Assembly: GCA_003280915.1 (NCBI GenBank)
Contig: QCDL01000001.1
Span: 1-64,000, forward strand
Direction: 5' to 3'
DNA: 64,000 nt
From: Prochlorococcus sp. AG-355-I04
Lineage (GTDB): Bacteria; Cyanobacteriota; Cyanobacteriia; PCC-6307; Cyanobiaceae
In this document: in pieces, positions 47,923-58,538 of the stretch
Position numbering within the stretch: the stretch's first letter is position 1
Layout: each line of letters opens with the position of its first letter
The notes under the pieces: generated by a model
What the model was told of the DNA's origin: nothing
What the model saw: the letters and a program-made list of their open reading frames with translations, nothing else
Databases searched by the model: none
Made by a program: the position numbers and the translations under genes

Positions 47923-50232
47923 ATGACCGAGGCAGCTGCAAATTCAAAAGAAAAAAACGAAATTGAAGTTTCCAAAACTATTTTGCCTGAAAATAAAAAA
48001 TATGAAAGTGAATCTTTGAATTATCAAATAAAAATTCCCGATTGGCTTCTTAAAGATATTTATAATTTTGAAAAATCAAATAAAGAAATTGATGAGAATC
48101 AAAACCTTATAGTAAAAGCTTTTAAACTTGCTTTTAAAGCTCATGATGGACAATTCCGCGCGAGCGGCGAGCCATATATTATCCACCCAGTTGCTGTTGC
48201 AAATCTCCTCAAAGAAATAGGTGCTAGTTCATCTGTTATTGCTGCAGGCCTTTTACATGATGTTGTTGAAGATACTGGCATTGATTTATCCGAAATAGAA
48301 ACAAATTTTGGATTAGAAGTAAAAATACTTGTAGAGGGTGTAACAAAATTAGGTGGCATTCACTTTAACAATAGGACTGAAGCACAAGCTGAAAATCTTA
48401 GGAAAATGTTTTTGGCTATGGCAAGCGATATCAGAGTTGTTTTAGTAAAACTTGCAGATCGACTTCATAACATGAGAACAATTGAATGGCTAAATGATGA
48501 GAAAAAACTACGAATAGCCAGAGAAACAAGAGAGATTTATGCACCATTAGCTAATCGACTAGGAATAAACAGATTTAAATGGGAATTAGAAGATTTAGCT
48601 TTTAAATTCCTAGAGCCTAAAGAATATCTAGATCTTAAAGATCAAATCGCTGTTAAAAGAAGTGATAGAGAAAAAAGATTAAAAGTAACTTTGAATCTTA
48701 TGAAGGAAAACTTGGTTTCAGCAGGTTTGAAAAATTTTGAGATAACAGGAAGGCCAAAACATCTTTATGGCATTTGGAGCAAAATGAAAAGACAACAAAA
48801 GCATTTTCACGAGATTTATGATGTTGCTGCCCTAAGAATTATCGTGGACAATTCAGATAGTTGTTATAGAGCTTTAGCAGTTGTTCATGATACTTTCAAA
48901 CCAATTCCAGGTAGATTCAAAGACTATATAGGATTACCAAAACCCAATGGATACCAGTCCTTACACACTTCTGTGATTGGAAGACATCGACCTATTGAAG
49001 TTCAAATTAGAACTACTTCGATGCATCAAATTGCTGAATACGGTATTGCCGCTCATTGGCAATACAAAGAGGGTGGTTCTCCCGCTAAAAGTAATGCCGA
49101 GAGATTTAATTGGCTAAGACAATTAGTAGAATGGCAACAAGAAGGTAATGAAAAGGATCATAATGATTATTTAGCTTCAATTAAAGAAGATTTATTTGAT
49201 GAAGAAGTATTTGTGATCACTCCGAAAGGAGATGTTGTTGGTTTAAGGAAAGGATCTACCGCGATAGATTTCGCCTACAGAATTCATTCTGAAGTTGGAA
49301 ATCACTGTAATGGAATAAGAATTAATGAAAAGCTTTCTCCATTATCTACAGCACTTCAAAATGGTGACTTCATAGAAATTTTGACAAGTAATAATGCTAC
49401 TCCAAGCTTGGATTGGCTGAACTTTGTAGTTACGCCAACTGCTAAAAATAGAATTCGCCAATGGTATAAGAAAAGCCATCGTGATGAAACGATTAAAAGA
49501 GGTAGAGATTTACTTGAAAAAGAAGTAGGTAGAAATGGTTTTGAAGCATTACTCTCTAGTGAAGCCATGCAAAAAGTTGCAAATCGTTGCAATTTAAAAA
49601 CTACTGAAGACCTTCTTGCATCTCTTGGTTTTGGTGGTTTAACTTTGCATCAAGTCTTAAACAGACTAAGAGAAGAAATAAAATTACAGACAGAAGATGT
49701 AAAAAATGATTCTGACTCTGAAATAGAAAAATCTCTTAAAAGTAATAGTAATTTATCCACTAATAAATCTAATACGGCAGCTAAATCACCAATTTCCGGG
49801 ATAGAAGGTCTTGATTACAGAATAGGTAAATGCTGTACCCCGCTTCCAGGCGAGGATATTATCGGAACTGTTTCGCTCGGCAACCACGGGATAACTATAC
49901 ATAGGGAAGATTGTGAAAATGTATTACCAATTCCAATAGAGAGAAGATTACCCGTCGGTTGGAATCAAGATAATAAAACTGGCGATAATAAGTTTCCAAT
50001 TCAGCTACGAATAGAAGTAATTGATAGAGTTGGAGTTCTTAAAGATATTCTTATGCGGTTATCTGATAAAGGTATAAACGTTAGCGATGCCAATGTTAAA
50101 ACTGCTTATGGTAAACCAGCTATTATAAATCTTTGTGTAGGTCTTGAAAGTTATAATCAACTTCACAAAACAATTGAACAAATTAAATCAATGGCAGATG
50201 TTTTGGATATTGCCAGAGTTGGACAAAGTTAA
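47923..50232 (+). CDS. (p)ppGpp synthetase/hydrolase (RelA/SpoT homologue)
   Basis: Single bifunctional stringent-response enzyme, as is usual in cyanobacteria. HD hydrolase domain: YIIHPVAVANLL (His88) and LHDVVEDTGI (His112-Asp113). Synthetase domain: IYDVAALRIIV, RFKDYIGLPKPNGYQSLHT and HQIAEYGIAAHWQYK. A TGS domain (VFVITPKGDVVGLRKGST) and a C-terminal ACT domain (about 690-765) complete it. Both active sites look intact. Length 769. The DUF2062 gene is convergent 18 bases downstream. Confidence 0.96.
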   Translation: MTEAAANSKEKNEIEVSKTILPENKKYESESLNYQIKIPDWLLKDIYNFEKSNKEIDENQNLIVKAFKLAFKAHDGQFRASGEPYIIHPVAVANLLKEIGASSSVIAAGLLHDVVEDTGIDLSEIETNFGLEVKILVEGVTKLGGIHFNNRTEAQAENLRKMFLAMASDIRVVLVKLADRLHNMRTIEWLNDEKKLRIARETREIYAPLANRLGINRFKWELEDLAFKFLEPKEYLDLKDQIAVKRSDREKRLKVTLNLMKENLVSAGLKNFEITGRPKHLYGIWSKMKRQQKHFHEIYDVAALRIIVDNSDSCYRALAVVHDTFKPIPGRFKDYIGLPKPNGYQSLHTSVIGRHRPIEVQIRTTSMHQIAEYGIAAHWQYKEGGSPAKSNAERFNWLRQLVEWQQEGNEKDHNDYLASIKEDLFDEEVFVITPKGDVVGLRKGSTAIDFAYRIHSEVGNHCNGIRINEKLSPLSTALQNGDFIEILTSNNATPSLDWLNFVVTPTAKNRIRQWYKKSHRDETIKRGRDLLEKEVGRNGFEALLSSEAMQKVANRCNLKTTEDLLASLGFGGLTLHQVLNRLREEIKLQTEDVKNDSDSEIEKSLKSNSNLSTNKSNTAAKSPISGIEGLDYRIGKCCTPLPGEDIIGTVSLGNHGITIHREDCENVLPIPIERRLPVGWNQDNKTGDNKFPIQLRIEVIDRVGVLKDILMRLSDKGINVSDANVKTAYGKPAIINLCVGLESYNQLHKTIEQIKSMADVLDIARVGQS

Positions 50233-50250
50233 TTTTAAAATCAGATCAAT

Positions 50251-50694
50251 CTATTTTTTATTTTTTACCTTATAAATAAAAAAAACGATACTGCCGCAAA
50301 TCAAAGCTAGTAAAATACCTACACAAGATGAACCTAAGAGTAATTTTAGGGAGAAAATTCTACCTTGTTTCCATAAGTCATCAATAACTAAACTTTGTTC
50401 AAGAACTTTATTAGAAGAATTATTTAAAAAAATCGAACCAACTTTATAGTTAAAATAATAAAGTGGAATATAAGTAAAAGGGTTGCTTATCCAGGTACCA
50501 ATTGCAGCTAAAGCAATATTTCCCTTGGCTATTTTCGCAAAAAATACCCCTATTAAAGTCTGAAACCCAAAAAAAGGAAAGCAGCCACTAAATACTCCTA
50601 TAGCTAAACCTTTAGCATTAAAGAAAGGACTACCATTCTGATTCCTAAATAATGATAGAATTTTCTTATAGGTAATATCTCTTTTAAATCTCAT
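50251..50694 (-). CDS. DUF2062 membrane protein
   Basis: A 147-residue protein with the DUF2062 pattern: [20 protein letters not shown], a Q-T segment [18 protein letters not shown], and [28 protein letters not shown]. There are two or three transmembrane segments (about 30-50, 60-80 and 115-140). The C-terminal tail is basic. The family has unknown function. It is convergent with the RelA/SpoT gene and divergent from mnmE. Confidence 0.85.
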   Translation of the reverse strand: MRFKRDITYKKILSLFRNQNGSPFFNAKGLAIGVFSGCFPFFGFQTLIGVFFAKIAKGNIALAAIGTWISNPFTYIPLYYFNYKVGSIFLNNSSNKVLEQSLVIDDLWKQGRIFSLKLLLGSSCVGILLALICGSIVFFIYKVKNKK

Positions 50695-50755
50695 TCAGAA
50701 AGAAAATTTCAAAATTCCTGATAATCTTACTGAATTATCCATAACAAAGCGAGAG

Positions 50756-52138
50756 ATGGATTCGATAGTTACTACAGAAGATACGATAGCCGCAATTGCT
50801 TCAGCTATAAGTATAGGGAAAGGAGGAGTTGCGATAATAAGAGTATCAGGGAAAGACTCAATAAATTCTTGCAAAAAAATTGTTCAAACTAAATCTAAAT
50901 ATGCATGGGAATCACATAGAGTTTTTCATGGTTTTATTCAGGAAAATAAACAAAATAAATTTATAGATGAGGTTTTAATTTTAGTGATGAAATCACCAAA
51001 TAGCTTTACAGGAGAGGATGTTGTTGAACTTCATTGCCATGGAGGAATTATCATAGTAAATAAAGTTCTTAAGAGATTACTATCTAGTAATTCTAAAGTT
51101 AGACTTGCAAACCCAGGAGAATTTAGTCAAAGAGCTTTTCTTAATGGGAAAATAGACCTTACTCAAGCCGAGTCCATTAATCAATTAATTAATGCAAACA
51201 ATACAAGATCAGCAGAGTTAGCTTTTAGTGGGATTCAAGGAGAAATAAAGAAAAAAATTAATGATATTAAAAATGACCTTATAAATCAACTTTGCGAAAT
51301 AGAAGCGAGAGTTGATTTTGAAGAAGACTTCACAGATTTTGATTACACCAAATATCTAAAAAACATCAAAAAAGTCAAAGAAAAAATAGAATTACTAATA
51401 GAAAATGCAAAAAGAAATTCATATATTCACAATGGAATATCCATTGCTCTTATAGGTAAAACAAATGTTGGTAAAAGCTCTTTACTTAATTTGCTTGCAA
51501 AAAAAGAGAAAGCAATCGTAACTAATATTCCTGGAACAACTAGAGATGTTATTGAAGTTAATTTAATCATTAATGATATTCCAATGAAAATAATTGATAC
51601 TGCTGGCATAAGAGAAACTCATGAGCAAATTGAAAGTATTGGAATTAAAAAAAGTTTTGGAAAAATTAAAGAGTCAGATTTTATAATTTATATTTATAGT
51701 CTTGAAGAAGGATTTAATAAAGAAGACAAAAAAATAATAGAAGAAATCCCCAAAGAAAAATTAATTACTATTTTAGGCAATAAAAAAGATTTAATTGATT
51801 GCAAAAATATTAATTCAAATGATTTAAAAAACACAATTCTTATGAGCATTAAGAATAATGATGGTGAAAGATTATTAATCGACACAATAGTAAAAAAATG
51901 TGGATTAAAACAAGTAGAAAATATCAATATATTTTTAAACGAAAGACATCTAACAAATTTGTCTGCTTGCCTATCTAATTTAAATGATACTGATGAAATC
52001 ATTAAAAATAAATTGCCATTTGATTTGTTATCAATAGAACTTAGAGATGGAATCCAAAACTTATCTAAAATAACTGGTCAAGAATTAACGGAGGAACTTC
52101 TAGATAATATTTTTTCTAAGTTTTGTATTGGTAAATAA
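50756..52138 (+). CDS. mnmE: tRNA modification GTPase MnmE (TrmE)
   Basis: With MnmG it makes the 5-carboxymethylaminomethyl (or related) uridine at tRNA wobble positions. N-terminal tetrahydrofolate-binding domain: [20 protein letters not shown] and [13 protein letters not shown] domain: [14 protein letters not shown] (G1), PGTTRDV (G2), DTAG (G3) and NKKD (G4). The C-terminal FCIGK motif ends the protein. Length 460. Divergent from the DUF2062 gene. Confidence 0.97.
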   Translation: MDSIVTTEDTIAAIASAISIGKGGVAIIRVSGKDSINSCKKIVQTKSKYAWESHRVFHGFIQENKQNKFIDEVLILVMKSPNSFTGEDVVELHCHGGIIIVNKVLKRLLSSNSKVRLANPGEFSQRAFLNGKIDLTQAESINQLINANNTRSAELAFSGIQGEIKKKINDIKNDLINQLCEIEARVDFEEDFTDFDYTKYLKNIKKVKEKIELLIENAKRNSYIHNGISIALIGKTNVGKSSLLNLLAKKEKAIVTNIPGTTRDVIEVNLIINDIPMKIIDTAGIRETHEQIESIGIKKSFGKIKESDFIIYIYSLEEGFNKEDKKIIEEIPKEKLITILGNKKDLIDCKNINSNDLKNTILMSIKNNDGERLLIDTIVKKCGLKQVENINIFLNERHLTNLSACLSNLNDTDEIIKNKLPFDLLSIELRDGIQNLSKITGQELTEELLDNIFSKFCIGK

Positions 52139-52220
52139 ATTTGAGTTAAATTACATAGTGATATATAGTTGATTCTCTAACTTCAGTTTTATTTTTATTA
52201 ATTAATTATTTTTAAGTTTA

Positions 52221-53087
52221 GTGGATTTAAATACTCCAATAATAAGTAAAATCATTGATAATTGGATCGATGAAGATATGGGAAGGGGAGATCTTACAAG
52301 CCCTTCTATTACGGAGGATAATGGTAATGCATATTGGATTGCAAAAGAAGGTGGTATTTTTTGTGGTGTCGAAATTATAAAAGAAATTTTTAAAAAAATT
52401 GATTTAAAAATCAGTTCAAAATTTAATATCTCTGATGGAGATCAATTTGTTAAGGATCAAAAACTCCTGGAAATATATGGACCCTCAAAAAGTTTGCTAG
52501 CTAGTGAAAGAATAGGCTTAAATATAGCAATGCATTTATCTGGAATATCAACATATACAAAGAATCTTGTAAATAAGTTAGAAGGTACAAATATAAAATT
52601 AGCTGATACTAGGAAAACTACTCCGGGCTTAAGAATATTTGAAAAATATGCATTCAAATGCGGAGGTGGAGTGAATCATAGAATGGGATTATACGACGCA
52701 GCTATGATAAAAGAAAATCACATTGCATGGACAGATAATCTTAATAATGCAGTAAAAAAAATTCGACTAAATTCGCCTTTTACAACTCATATCATAATTG
52801 AAGCTGAGAATATCGAACAGGCAAAAGAAGCAGTATTAGCAGGAGCGGATAGTATCTTATTGGATGAACTTAGCCCTGAAATAATCAAAAAAAATGTTCA
52901 AGAATTAAGAGATTTATCAATGAATAGCTTAAAAAAAGAAGTCAATAAAAATTTGATAATAGAAGTTTCTGGAATTAACCCTAAAGAAATTAGTAAATAT
53001 CTAATAAAAGGTATTGATTTGATTTCAACAAGTTCTTCAATTACCAAAAGTAATTGGATTGATTTAAGTATGCGTTATATTAATTAA
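52221..53087 (+). CDS. nadC: quinolinate phosphoribosyltransferase
   Basis: Converts quinolinate and PRPP to nicotinate mononucleotide in NAD synthesis. Signatures: DMGRGDLTS, ERIGLNIAMHLSGISTYT, DTRKTTPGLRIFEKYAFKCGG-type sequence (active site), NHRMGLYDAAMIKENHI and VSGIN near the end. The start is GTG 52221. Length 288. argS follows 27 bases after the stop. Confidence 0.95.
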   Translation: MDLNTPIISKIIDNWIDEDMGRGDLTSPSITEDNGNAYWIAKEGGIFCGVEIIKEIFKKIDLKISSKFNISDGDQFVKDQKLLEIYGPSKSLLASERIGLNIAMHLSGISTYTKNLVNKLEGTNIKLADTRKTTPGLRIFEKYAFKCGGGVNHRMGLYDAAMIKENHIAWTDNLNNAVKKIRLNSPFTTHIIIEAENIEQAKEAVLAGADSILLDELSPEIIKKNVQELRDLSMNSLKKEVNKNLIIEVSGINPKEISKYLIKGIDLISTSSSITKSNWIDLSMRYIN

Positions 53088-53114
53088 TTATATAGATAAA
53101 TAATTGAATAATTA

Positions 53115-54929
53115 ATGCTAATCATTTTTAAAGAATTAACAAAACAATTTGAACAATCTCTTTTAGATAGTCTTGAAAAATATGATAAAAAAGGAGAATT
53201 TGACAATCTTAGAAAAAATTTAGTTACACAATCATCAAAAGAAGAGTTTGGTGATTATCAATGCAATGTTTGTCTAAGTTTATCTAAAATTTATAAAAAG
53301 AAACCAAGAGAGATCTCTGATGATTTTGTTAATCTTTTAAATAAAAATAAAAGGATATCAAAATTATGCAAGAGTCTAGAAATAGCAGGACCTGGATTTA
53401 TAAATATAAAATTAAAAGATGAAGTTCTAATAAATGCAATCAAGTCAAGTATTCAATGCAATAGGGCAGGCATACCTCTCATTAAAAAAGATTTAGATAG
53501 TGGTTTGTCTAATAAAGTTATTGTAGATTTTTCTAGTCCTAATATTGCTAAAGAAATGCATGTAGGGCATTTAAGATCGACAATAATAGGTGATTCAATA
53601 TCTAGAATTTTCGAGTTAAGAGGTTATGAAGTATTAAGACTCAATCATATTGGTGATTGGGGAACACAATTTGGCATGCTTATTACTCAGCTCAAAGATT
53701 TATATTCAAATGATCTAGAAGAAATAGGAAAGATCAAGATAAGTGATTTAGTTGAATTTTATAAAGAATCAAAAAAAAGATTTGATAACGAATCTGAATT
53801 CCAACAAAGATCTAGAGAGGAAGTAGTTAAGTTACAAAGTGGAGATATTAAATCGATTAAAGCTTGGAAATTATTATGTGATCAATCAAGGAAAGAATTT
53901 GATGAAATCTATAAAAATTTAAAAATAAAAATAGAAGAAAGAGGTGAATCTTTTTATAATCCCTTCTTAAAATCAGTGATTGATGATTTGAATTTAAAAA
54001 AAATATTAGTAGAAGATCAAGGAGCAAAATGTGTATTTTTAGATGGGATGACTAATAAAGAAGGCAAACCTTTACCGCTAATTATTCAAAAAAAAGATGG
54101 AGGTTTTAATTATGCCACCACAGATCTTGCTGCCATAAGATACAGATTCAATAAAGCTCCTAATGGCGATGATGCTTCAAGAATTATTTATGTAACTGAT
54201 CATGGACAAGCAAATCATTTTGCTGGAGTTTTTCAAGTTGCAAAAAAAGCAAAATGGATCCCGGAAAATTGTCAAGTAGACCATGTCCCTTTTGGGTTAG
54301 TTCAAGGAATTGATGGCAAAAAACTAAAGACAAGAGAAGGTGAAACAATACGCCTAAAAGATTTATTAAATGAAGCAGTTAGAAGAGCAAAGGAAGATTT
54401 ATTGAAAAGAATAGAAGATGAAGATCGTTATGAGACAGAAGAGTTTATTACAAATACTTCAAGAATTATTGGATTAGGAGCTGTAAAGTATGCAGATTTA
54501 AGTCAAAATAGGATTACTAATTATCAATTTAGTTTTGATAAAATGCTTTCCCTTAATGGAAATACTGCTCCTTATTTGTTATATACACTTGTAAGAATTT
54601 CAGGAATTAAAAGAAAAAATGATTTTGTTTATGACTCTAAAGATTTTCAGTATGTAAATTATGAGCATAAATCTGAGTGGAAACTTATCAGAAAATTACT
54701 TAAGTTCGATGAAGTCATAATTTCTATTGAAAAAGACTTAATGCCAAATAGATTATGCAATTATCTTTTCGAGCTATGTCAGACTTTTAATAGATTTTAT
54801 GATCAAGTTCCAATCCTTAAAGAAGAAAAAAATATAAAAATTTCTAGGCTTAATTTATGTGACCTAACTGCAAAAACACTAAAATTGAGTTTAGAGCTTT
54901 TAGGAATTGAAACTTTAGAAAGAATGTAA
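53115..54929 (+). CDS. argS: arginyl-tRNA synthetase
   Basis: Class I synthetase that charges tRNA-Arg. The N-terminal Add1-type domain is followed by [25 protein letters not shown], which carries the HVGH motif. The KMSK loop is degenerate (KLKTREGE), as in many ArgRS. The C-terminal DALR anticodon domain ([11 protein letters not shown]-type region to LSLELLG) closes the protein. Length 604. Its stop overlaps the ATG of the next gene by one base. Confidence 0.97.
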   Translation: MLIIFKELTKQFEQSLLDSLEKYDKKGEFDNLRKNLVTQSSKEEFGDYQCNVCLSLSKIYKKKPREISDDFVNLLNKNKRISKLCKSLEIAGPGFINIKLKDEVLINAIKSSIQCNRAGIPLIKKDLDSGLSNKVIVDFSSPNIAKEMHVGHLRSTIIGDSISRIFELRGYEVLRLNHIGDWGTQFGMLITQLKDLYSNDLEEIGKIKISDLVEFYKESKKRFDNESEFQQRSREEVVKLQSGDIKSIKAWKLLCDQSRKEFDEIYKNLKIKIEERGESFYNPFLKSVIDDLNLKKILVEDQGAKCVFLDGMTNKEGKPLPLIIQKKDGGFNYATTDLAAIRYRFNKAPNGDDASRIIYVTDHGQANHFAGVFQVAKKAKWIPENCQVDHVPFGLVQGIDGKKLKTREGETIRLKDLLNEAVRRAKEDLLKRIEDEDRYETEEFITNTSRIIGLGAVKYADLSQNRITNYQFSFDKMLSLNGNTAPYLLYTLVRISGIKRKNDFVYDSKDFQYVNYEHKSEWKLIRKLLKFDEVIISIEKDLMPNRLCNYLFELCQTFNRFYDQVPILKEEKNIKISRLNLCDLTAKTLKLSLELLGIETLERM

Positions 54930-56038
54930 TGAATGATTTTGATCCATTAAATAATCTTTTCCCAAAACCAAGAAAAGAAATAATAAATATGCAGTCTTAC
55001 TCTGCACCTTTAGAAAATAGAAGAAATTTACTCCGCTTAGACTTTAATGAAAATACTTTAGGTCCAAGTCCTATGGTTTTAGAGGCATTACAAGCGATAA
55101 AATTAGATGAGATTTCAATTTATCCAGAATATAATTTTTTAAAAAAATTTTTATGTGATAAATATCTTGATTCAAGAAAATTTGGTAATGATGAAATTGG
55201 AATTTTCAATGGAGCAGATGCAGCAATAAATGCAATTTTCAATTGCTTTGGAGAAAAAGATCAAATATTTCTAACCACAAATCCAACTTTTGGTTACTAT
55301 TCTCCTTGTGCAGAAATTCGAGGAATGAAAAAAATAAGTTGTTCTTATATTGGAGAAAATTTTCTATTCCCCATCGAAGAATTTAGGGAAAAAATAATAA
55401 AGGATAATCCAAAGTTAATATTTATTTGCAATCCAAATAATCCAACAGGGACTGTTATAAGCTCTAATGAAATAATTAATTTAGCCAATATCAATAAAGA
55501 TTCACTAATAGTTGTTGATGAACTATATGAAAAATTTAATGGAGATAGTCTTCTTGAATCGATAGATTTTGAAAAGAATAAAAATATAATAATAATACAA
55601 TCTCTTTCAAAAACTGCAGGTCTAGCTGGTTTAAGAATAGGTTTTACTTTTGGCAATAAAAGTTTAATTCAGTACATTGATAAAGTTACAGGACCATATG
55701 ATGTAAATAGCTTTGCTATAACAGCTGCATTAGCGGCACTTAAAGACAAATCATATATTGATAATTATGTTTTAGAAGTAAAAAAAGCAAGGGAATGGAT
55801 TTTAAATAAATTTAAATCAACAAAAATCAGAACTCACTTTAGTGGAGGTAATTATTTCTTAATTTGGCCAGCAAAAGATCCTAAAATCTTAATACAACAA
55901 ATGAGAGAAAAAGGTATTCTTATCAGAAGTATGGAAAACAAAAAAGACATCGGTGATTCAATAAGGGTTAGTATTGGAACTAAAGAACAAATGATTTTTT
56001 TCTGGGAAAATTACAAGATCTTAGATTTAAAAAATTAA
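54929..56038 (+). CDS. hisC: histidinol-phosphate aminotransferase-like PLP enzyme
   Basis: A 369-residue PLP aminotransferase. N-terminal LRLDFNENTLGPSPMVLEAL, then IYPEYNF, ICNPNNPTGTV, IVVDELYEKF and the Schiff-base motif SLSKTAGLAGLRIGF. FSGGNYFLIW and a C-terminal IRVSIGTKEQM match HisC. It is translationally coupled to argS (TAATG). Exact substrate (histidinol phosphate or another aromatic) is assigned by family. It overlaps the convergent metallo-beta-lactamase-like gene by four bases. Confidence 0.82.
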   Translation: MNDFDPLNNLFPKPRKEIINMQSYSAPLENRRNLLRLDFNENTLGPSPMVLEALQAIKLDEISIYPEYNFLKKFLCDKYLDSRKFGNDEIGIFNGADAAINAIFNCFGEKDQIFLTTNPTFGYYSPCAEIRGMKKISCSYIGENFLFPIEEFREKIIKDNPKLIFICNPNNPTGTVISSNEIINLANINKDSLIVVDELYEKFNGDSLLESIDFEKNKNIIIIQSLSKTAGLAGLRIGFTFGNKSLIQYIDKVTGPYDVNSFAITAALAALKDKSYIDNYVLEVKKAREWILNKFKSTKIRTHFSGGNYFLIWPAKDPKILIQQMREKGILIRSMENKKDIGDSIRVSIGTKEQMIFFWENYKILDLKN

Positions 56039-56760
56039 TTACTGAAAATATAAATTGTATTTTGATCGATTCTTTTGGGTTTTATTTGAAAATCTTTTCC
56101 AACATACTTTACTTTAAAATCTTTCATATTTTCGATAAATAAATCAGCATTTGAGAAATCACATTCTTTGTTAATTTTTTTGCCACGAGCAAAGTGAACA
56201 GGAATAACTACATCAGGTTTTAGAAGCTTAACTATTCTTGAAGCCTCTTGCCCATCATAAGATTTTATTCCTCCTCCAATTGAAATAAATAAGATATCTG
56301 GGCGAGACAAAATAATTTGACTATTGATATCAATATCACCAGCAGCGCCTCCCATATGAACAATTTTAAGATCATTCTGCTCCCAACTCCAAACAGTTGC
56401 CATCCCAAATCTTCTTCCATCTACTCTGTCATGTGGGACGGAAATTCCATTTAATAAAATATCCTCAAATTGATAGATTCCTGGCTCTACAAACATTAAT
56501 TGATTGTTAGGGTTATATCCTTCATCTGGAAGCCTAGAACTAGCCAAAATAAAATCTACGTTAACTTCTTTTGGCTCCTTTAAATTACTTGCACAACCTA
56601 TTGCTTTAAAGGGATTTATAAGAATAGATTTATCTGCACTATTAATTAAAAAACTACTATGTCCCAAACTTTTTATTACTAAATTCCTTGCCAATAAAGA
56701 GGTAGGTAAAAAAGAGCTAACTAATATCAAAAATAAAAAGTTTTTAATTTGAGAAATCAT
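56035..56760 (-). CDS. exported metallo-beta-lactamase-fold protein with a degenerate metal site
   Basis: A 241-residue protein with a Sec signal peptide (residues 1-24, ending SLLA-R). The N-terminal fold element SLGHSSFLINSADKSILINPF is that of UlaG-like metallo-beta-lactamases. The expected HxHxDH segment is replaced by FILASSRLPDEG. A later HMGGAAGDID corresponds to the H-x-G-D region. Only the last histidine (VVIPVHFARGKK) looks like a retained ligand. It is probably a non-hydrolytic or differently metallated periplasmic or lumenal protein. Convergent with the HisC-like gene. Function unknown. Confidence 0.75.
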   Translation of the reverse strand: MISQIKNFLFLILVSSFLPTSLLARNLVIKSLGHSSFLINSADKSILINPFKAIGCASNLKEPKEVNVDFILASSRLPDEGYNPNNQLMFVEPGIYQFEDILLNGISVPHDRVDGRRFGMATVWSWEQNDLKIVHMGGAAGDIDINSQIILSRPDILFISIGGGIKSYDGQEASRIVKLLKPDVVIPVHFARGKKINKECDFSNADLFIENMKDFKVKYVGKDFQIKPKRIDQNTIYIFSN

Positions 56761-56780
56761 AATATTAATTTTTTTTTATT

Positions 56781-57377
56781 TTACTTTTGTTCAGCCATTT
56801 TTAGAAAATTACTAATTAATTTATGACCAAATTGCGTTAACACACTTTCAGGATGGAACTGTACCCCATGTAAATGTTTATATTCTTTATGAGAGATAGC
56901 CATAATAGTTGAGTCTTCTAAAGTCGCAGTTACGTCGAAACAAGATGGTAAAGAACTTGAATCAACGATAAGACTATGGTATCTAGTAGCCACAAATGGA
57001 GTCTCGATATCTTTAAACAATCCTTTTTGATTATGAAAAATTTTGGATGTCTTACCATGCATAAGTTCTTTCCCAACTATAACTTTACCTCCGAAAGCTT
57101 GGGCCAAAGCTTGATGACCTAAACAAACTCCCAATATCGGAATAGTTTTAGATAATTTTTTTAGTATTGGCAGACAAATTCCAGATTGATCTGGATTACC
57201 TGGGCCTGGAGATAATAGAATACCACTAGGATTTAGTTTGATAATTTCTTCTAAACTAATTTCATCATTTCTTTTAACTATTAATTCTTTTGTTATTTCA
57301 TGCTCAACTGAAAGTTCTCCTAAATATTGAACAAGGTTATAAGTAAAACTATCGTAATTATCAATAACAAGAAACAT
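56781..57377 (-). CDS. trpG: anthranilate / aminodeoxychorismate synthase glutamine amidotransferase
   Basis: Class I glutamine amidotransferase that supplies ammonia to TrpE or PabB. The triad is seen: GVCLGHQALAQAFGG (Cys nucleophile), and GVQFHPESVLTQFG (His-x-Glu). The N-terminal LVIDNYDSFTYNLVQYLGEL is typical. Length 198. Cyanobacteria often have one such subunit serving tryptophan and folate, hence trpG/pabA. It lies downstream of dgkA on the same strand with a 12-base gap. Confidence 0.93.
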   Translation of the reverse strand: MFLVIDNYDSFTYNLVQYLGELSVEHEITKELIVKRNDEISLEEIIKLNPSGILLSPGPGNPDQSGICLPILKKLSKTIPILGVCLGHQALAQAFGGKVIVGKELMHGKTSKIFHNQKGLFKDIETPFVATRYHSLIVDSSSLPSCFDVTATLEDSTIMAISHKEYKHLHGVQFHPESVLTQFGHKLISNFLKMAEQK

Positions 57378-57389
57378 ATTTATATCAAT

Positions 57390-57800
57390 TTAAAATAACA
57401 ACTTAATTTTAGGAACAAAGATATATACAGCAATAATAACAGAATTAATGGAAGCTAATAATACTGCACCTGCAGAAGTATCTTTTGAAATTTTAGCCAA
57501 AAAACTAAATTCTTTTTTCACTACTAAATCCACTATTGATTCAATAGATGTATTCAATATTTCTAATATTAAAACAGACATTATTGTTGCAATCAAAATA
57601 ACATAATTACTTAGACTAATTTTGAGATAAAAACCAATTATTAAACTTGTAACTGCAAAAATTAATTGAATTTTAAAATTTCTTGAAGTTTTTAATACAT
57701 AACTAATACCACTGAAAGCATACTTAAAACTTAAAAATACATTACTAGAAGTTTTGTATGATTCTTTTCTATTTTCTAAATAGTTTATTTTTTTTTCCAT
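57390..57800 (-). CDS. dgkA: diacylglycerol kinase (DgkA family)
   Basis: Small integral membrane kinase. In bacteria it phosphorylates diacylglycerol or undecaprenol. It has an N-terminal amphipathic part and three hydrophobic helices, with the family motif EILNTSIESIVDLVVKKE. Length 136. It is part of a minus-strand run of five genes, prfB-DUF3285-ybeY-dgkA-trpG, with 3-12 base gaps. Substrate preference is not visible. Confidence 0.92.
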   Translation of the reverse strand: MEKKINYLENRKESYKTSSNVFLSFKYAFSGISYVLKTSRNFKIQLIFAVTSLIIGFYLKISLSNYVILIATIMSVLILEILNTSIESIVDLVVKKEFSFLAKISKDTSAGAVLLASINSVIIAVYIFVPKIKLLF

Positions 57801-57806
57801 TAATTT

Positions 57807-58346
57807 TTAATCTAATCGAGTAATTAAATATTCTTGGAAATTTAACATCTTTTCTAAATCATACTCATTATTATGTTCCCATCCCAAAAGATGTAAAAAT
57901 CCATGACTAGCCAACCAGATCATCTCTCTAAAGATTGAATGTTTATATTCATAAGATTGCTCAAGTGCCATCTCTAATGATATGAATATATCTCCCAACT
58001 CTATATGATCTAAATTATTTAGAGATTCATCAGAAATAATTGGAAAAGATAGAACATCTGTTGGTCCATTTTTTTGCATCCATTTCTTATTCAAAGAAGT
58101 AATTTCTTGATTAGATATTATCTGTAAGCCTAATGAAAAAGATTTTTTTTCAAAAATATAATTTGGTAATTTATAATCCTCTTTTTTTAATATTGAATTT
58201 ATCCAGGATAAAAAAACTTTCTCCCAAAAAATAGATTCAAAAATAAGATGAGTTTTAGTATCTTTTAACTTATTGGAAAATTGAGAAAAATCATTACATT
58301 TAAAAACCAAATCTAAATTTATTTCAGAAATAATTTTTTCTTTCAT
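57807..58346 (-). CDS. ybeY: endoribonuclease YbeY
   Basis: Single-strand RNA endonuclease acting in 16S rRNA 3' maturation and ribosome quality control. The zinc motif [11 protein letters not shown] is exact (H-x3-H-x5-H). [10 protein letters not shown] and the ELGDIFIS strand are also seen. Length 179; the N-terminal third ([13 protein letters not shown] and following) is more variable. It lies six bases upstream of dgkA, and the DUF3285 gene is six bases upstream. Confidence 0.95.
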   Translation of the reverse strand: MKEKIISEINLDLVFKCNDFSQFSNKLKDTKTHLIFESIFWEKVFLSWINSILKKEDYKLPNYIFEKKSFSLGLQIISNQEITSLNKKWMQKNGPTDVLSFPIISDESLNNLDHIELGDIFISLEMALEQSYEYKHSIFREMIWLASHGFLHLLGWEHNNEYDLEKMLNFQEYLITRLD

Positions 58347-58352
58347 ACATTC

Positions 58353-58535
58353 TTAAACTGGAATATTGGGCTTACCTATTGTGGCCACAAGTATTAATAT
58401 CCCAAATAAAATTAGAAAGGTTATTGAAAAATGAGAAATACTTTTTGAGCCTTTCCTTACCATATTTCTCATAGCAAGCTTTATAAAGCTTGGAGGAGAA
58501 ACTTTTTTTTCTAAAATTTCGTTTTTATTTTCCAT
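58353..58535 (-). CDS. DUF3285-type small membrane protein
   Basis: A 60-residue protein with PPSFIKLAMRNMVRKGSKSISHF followed by one transmembrane helix (about residues 38-54), matching the DUF3285 pattern of cyanobacteria. The function is unknown. It sits between prfB (three bases away) and ybeY, both translation-related, so coexpression is likely. Confidence 0.8.
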   Translation of the reverse strand: MENKNEILEKKVSPPSFIKLAMRNMVRKGSKSISHFSITFLILFGILILVATIGKPNIPV

Positions 58536-58538
58536 TAG

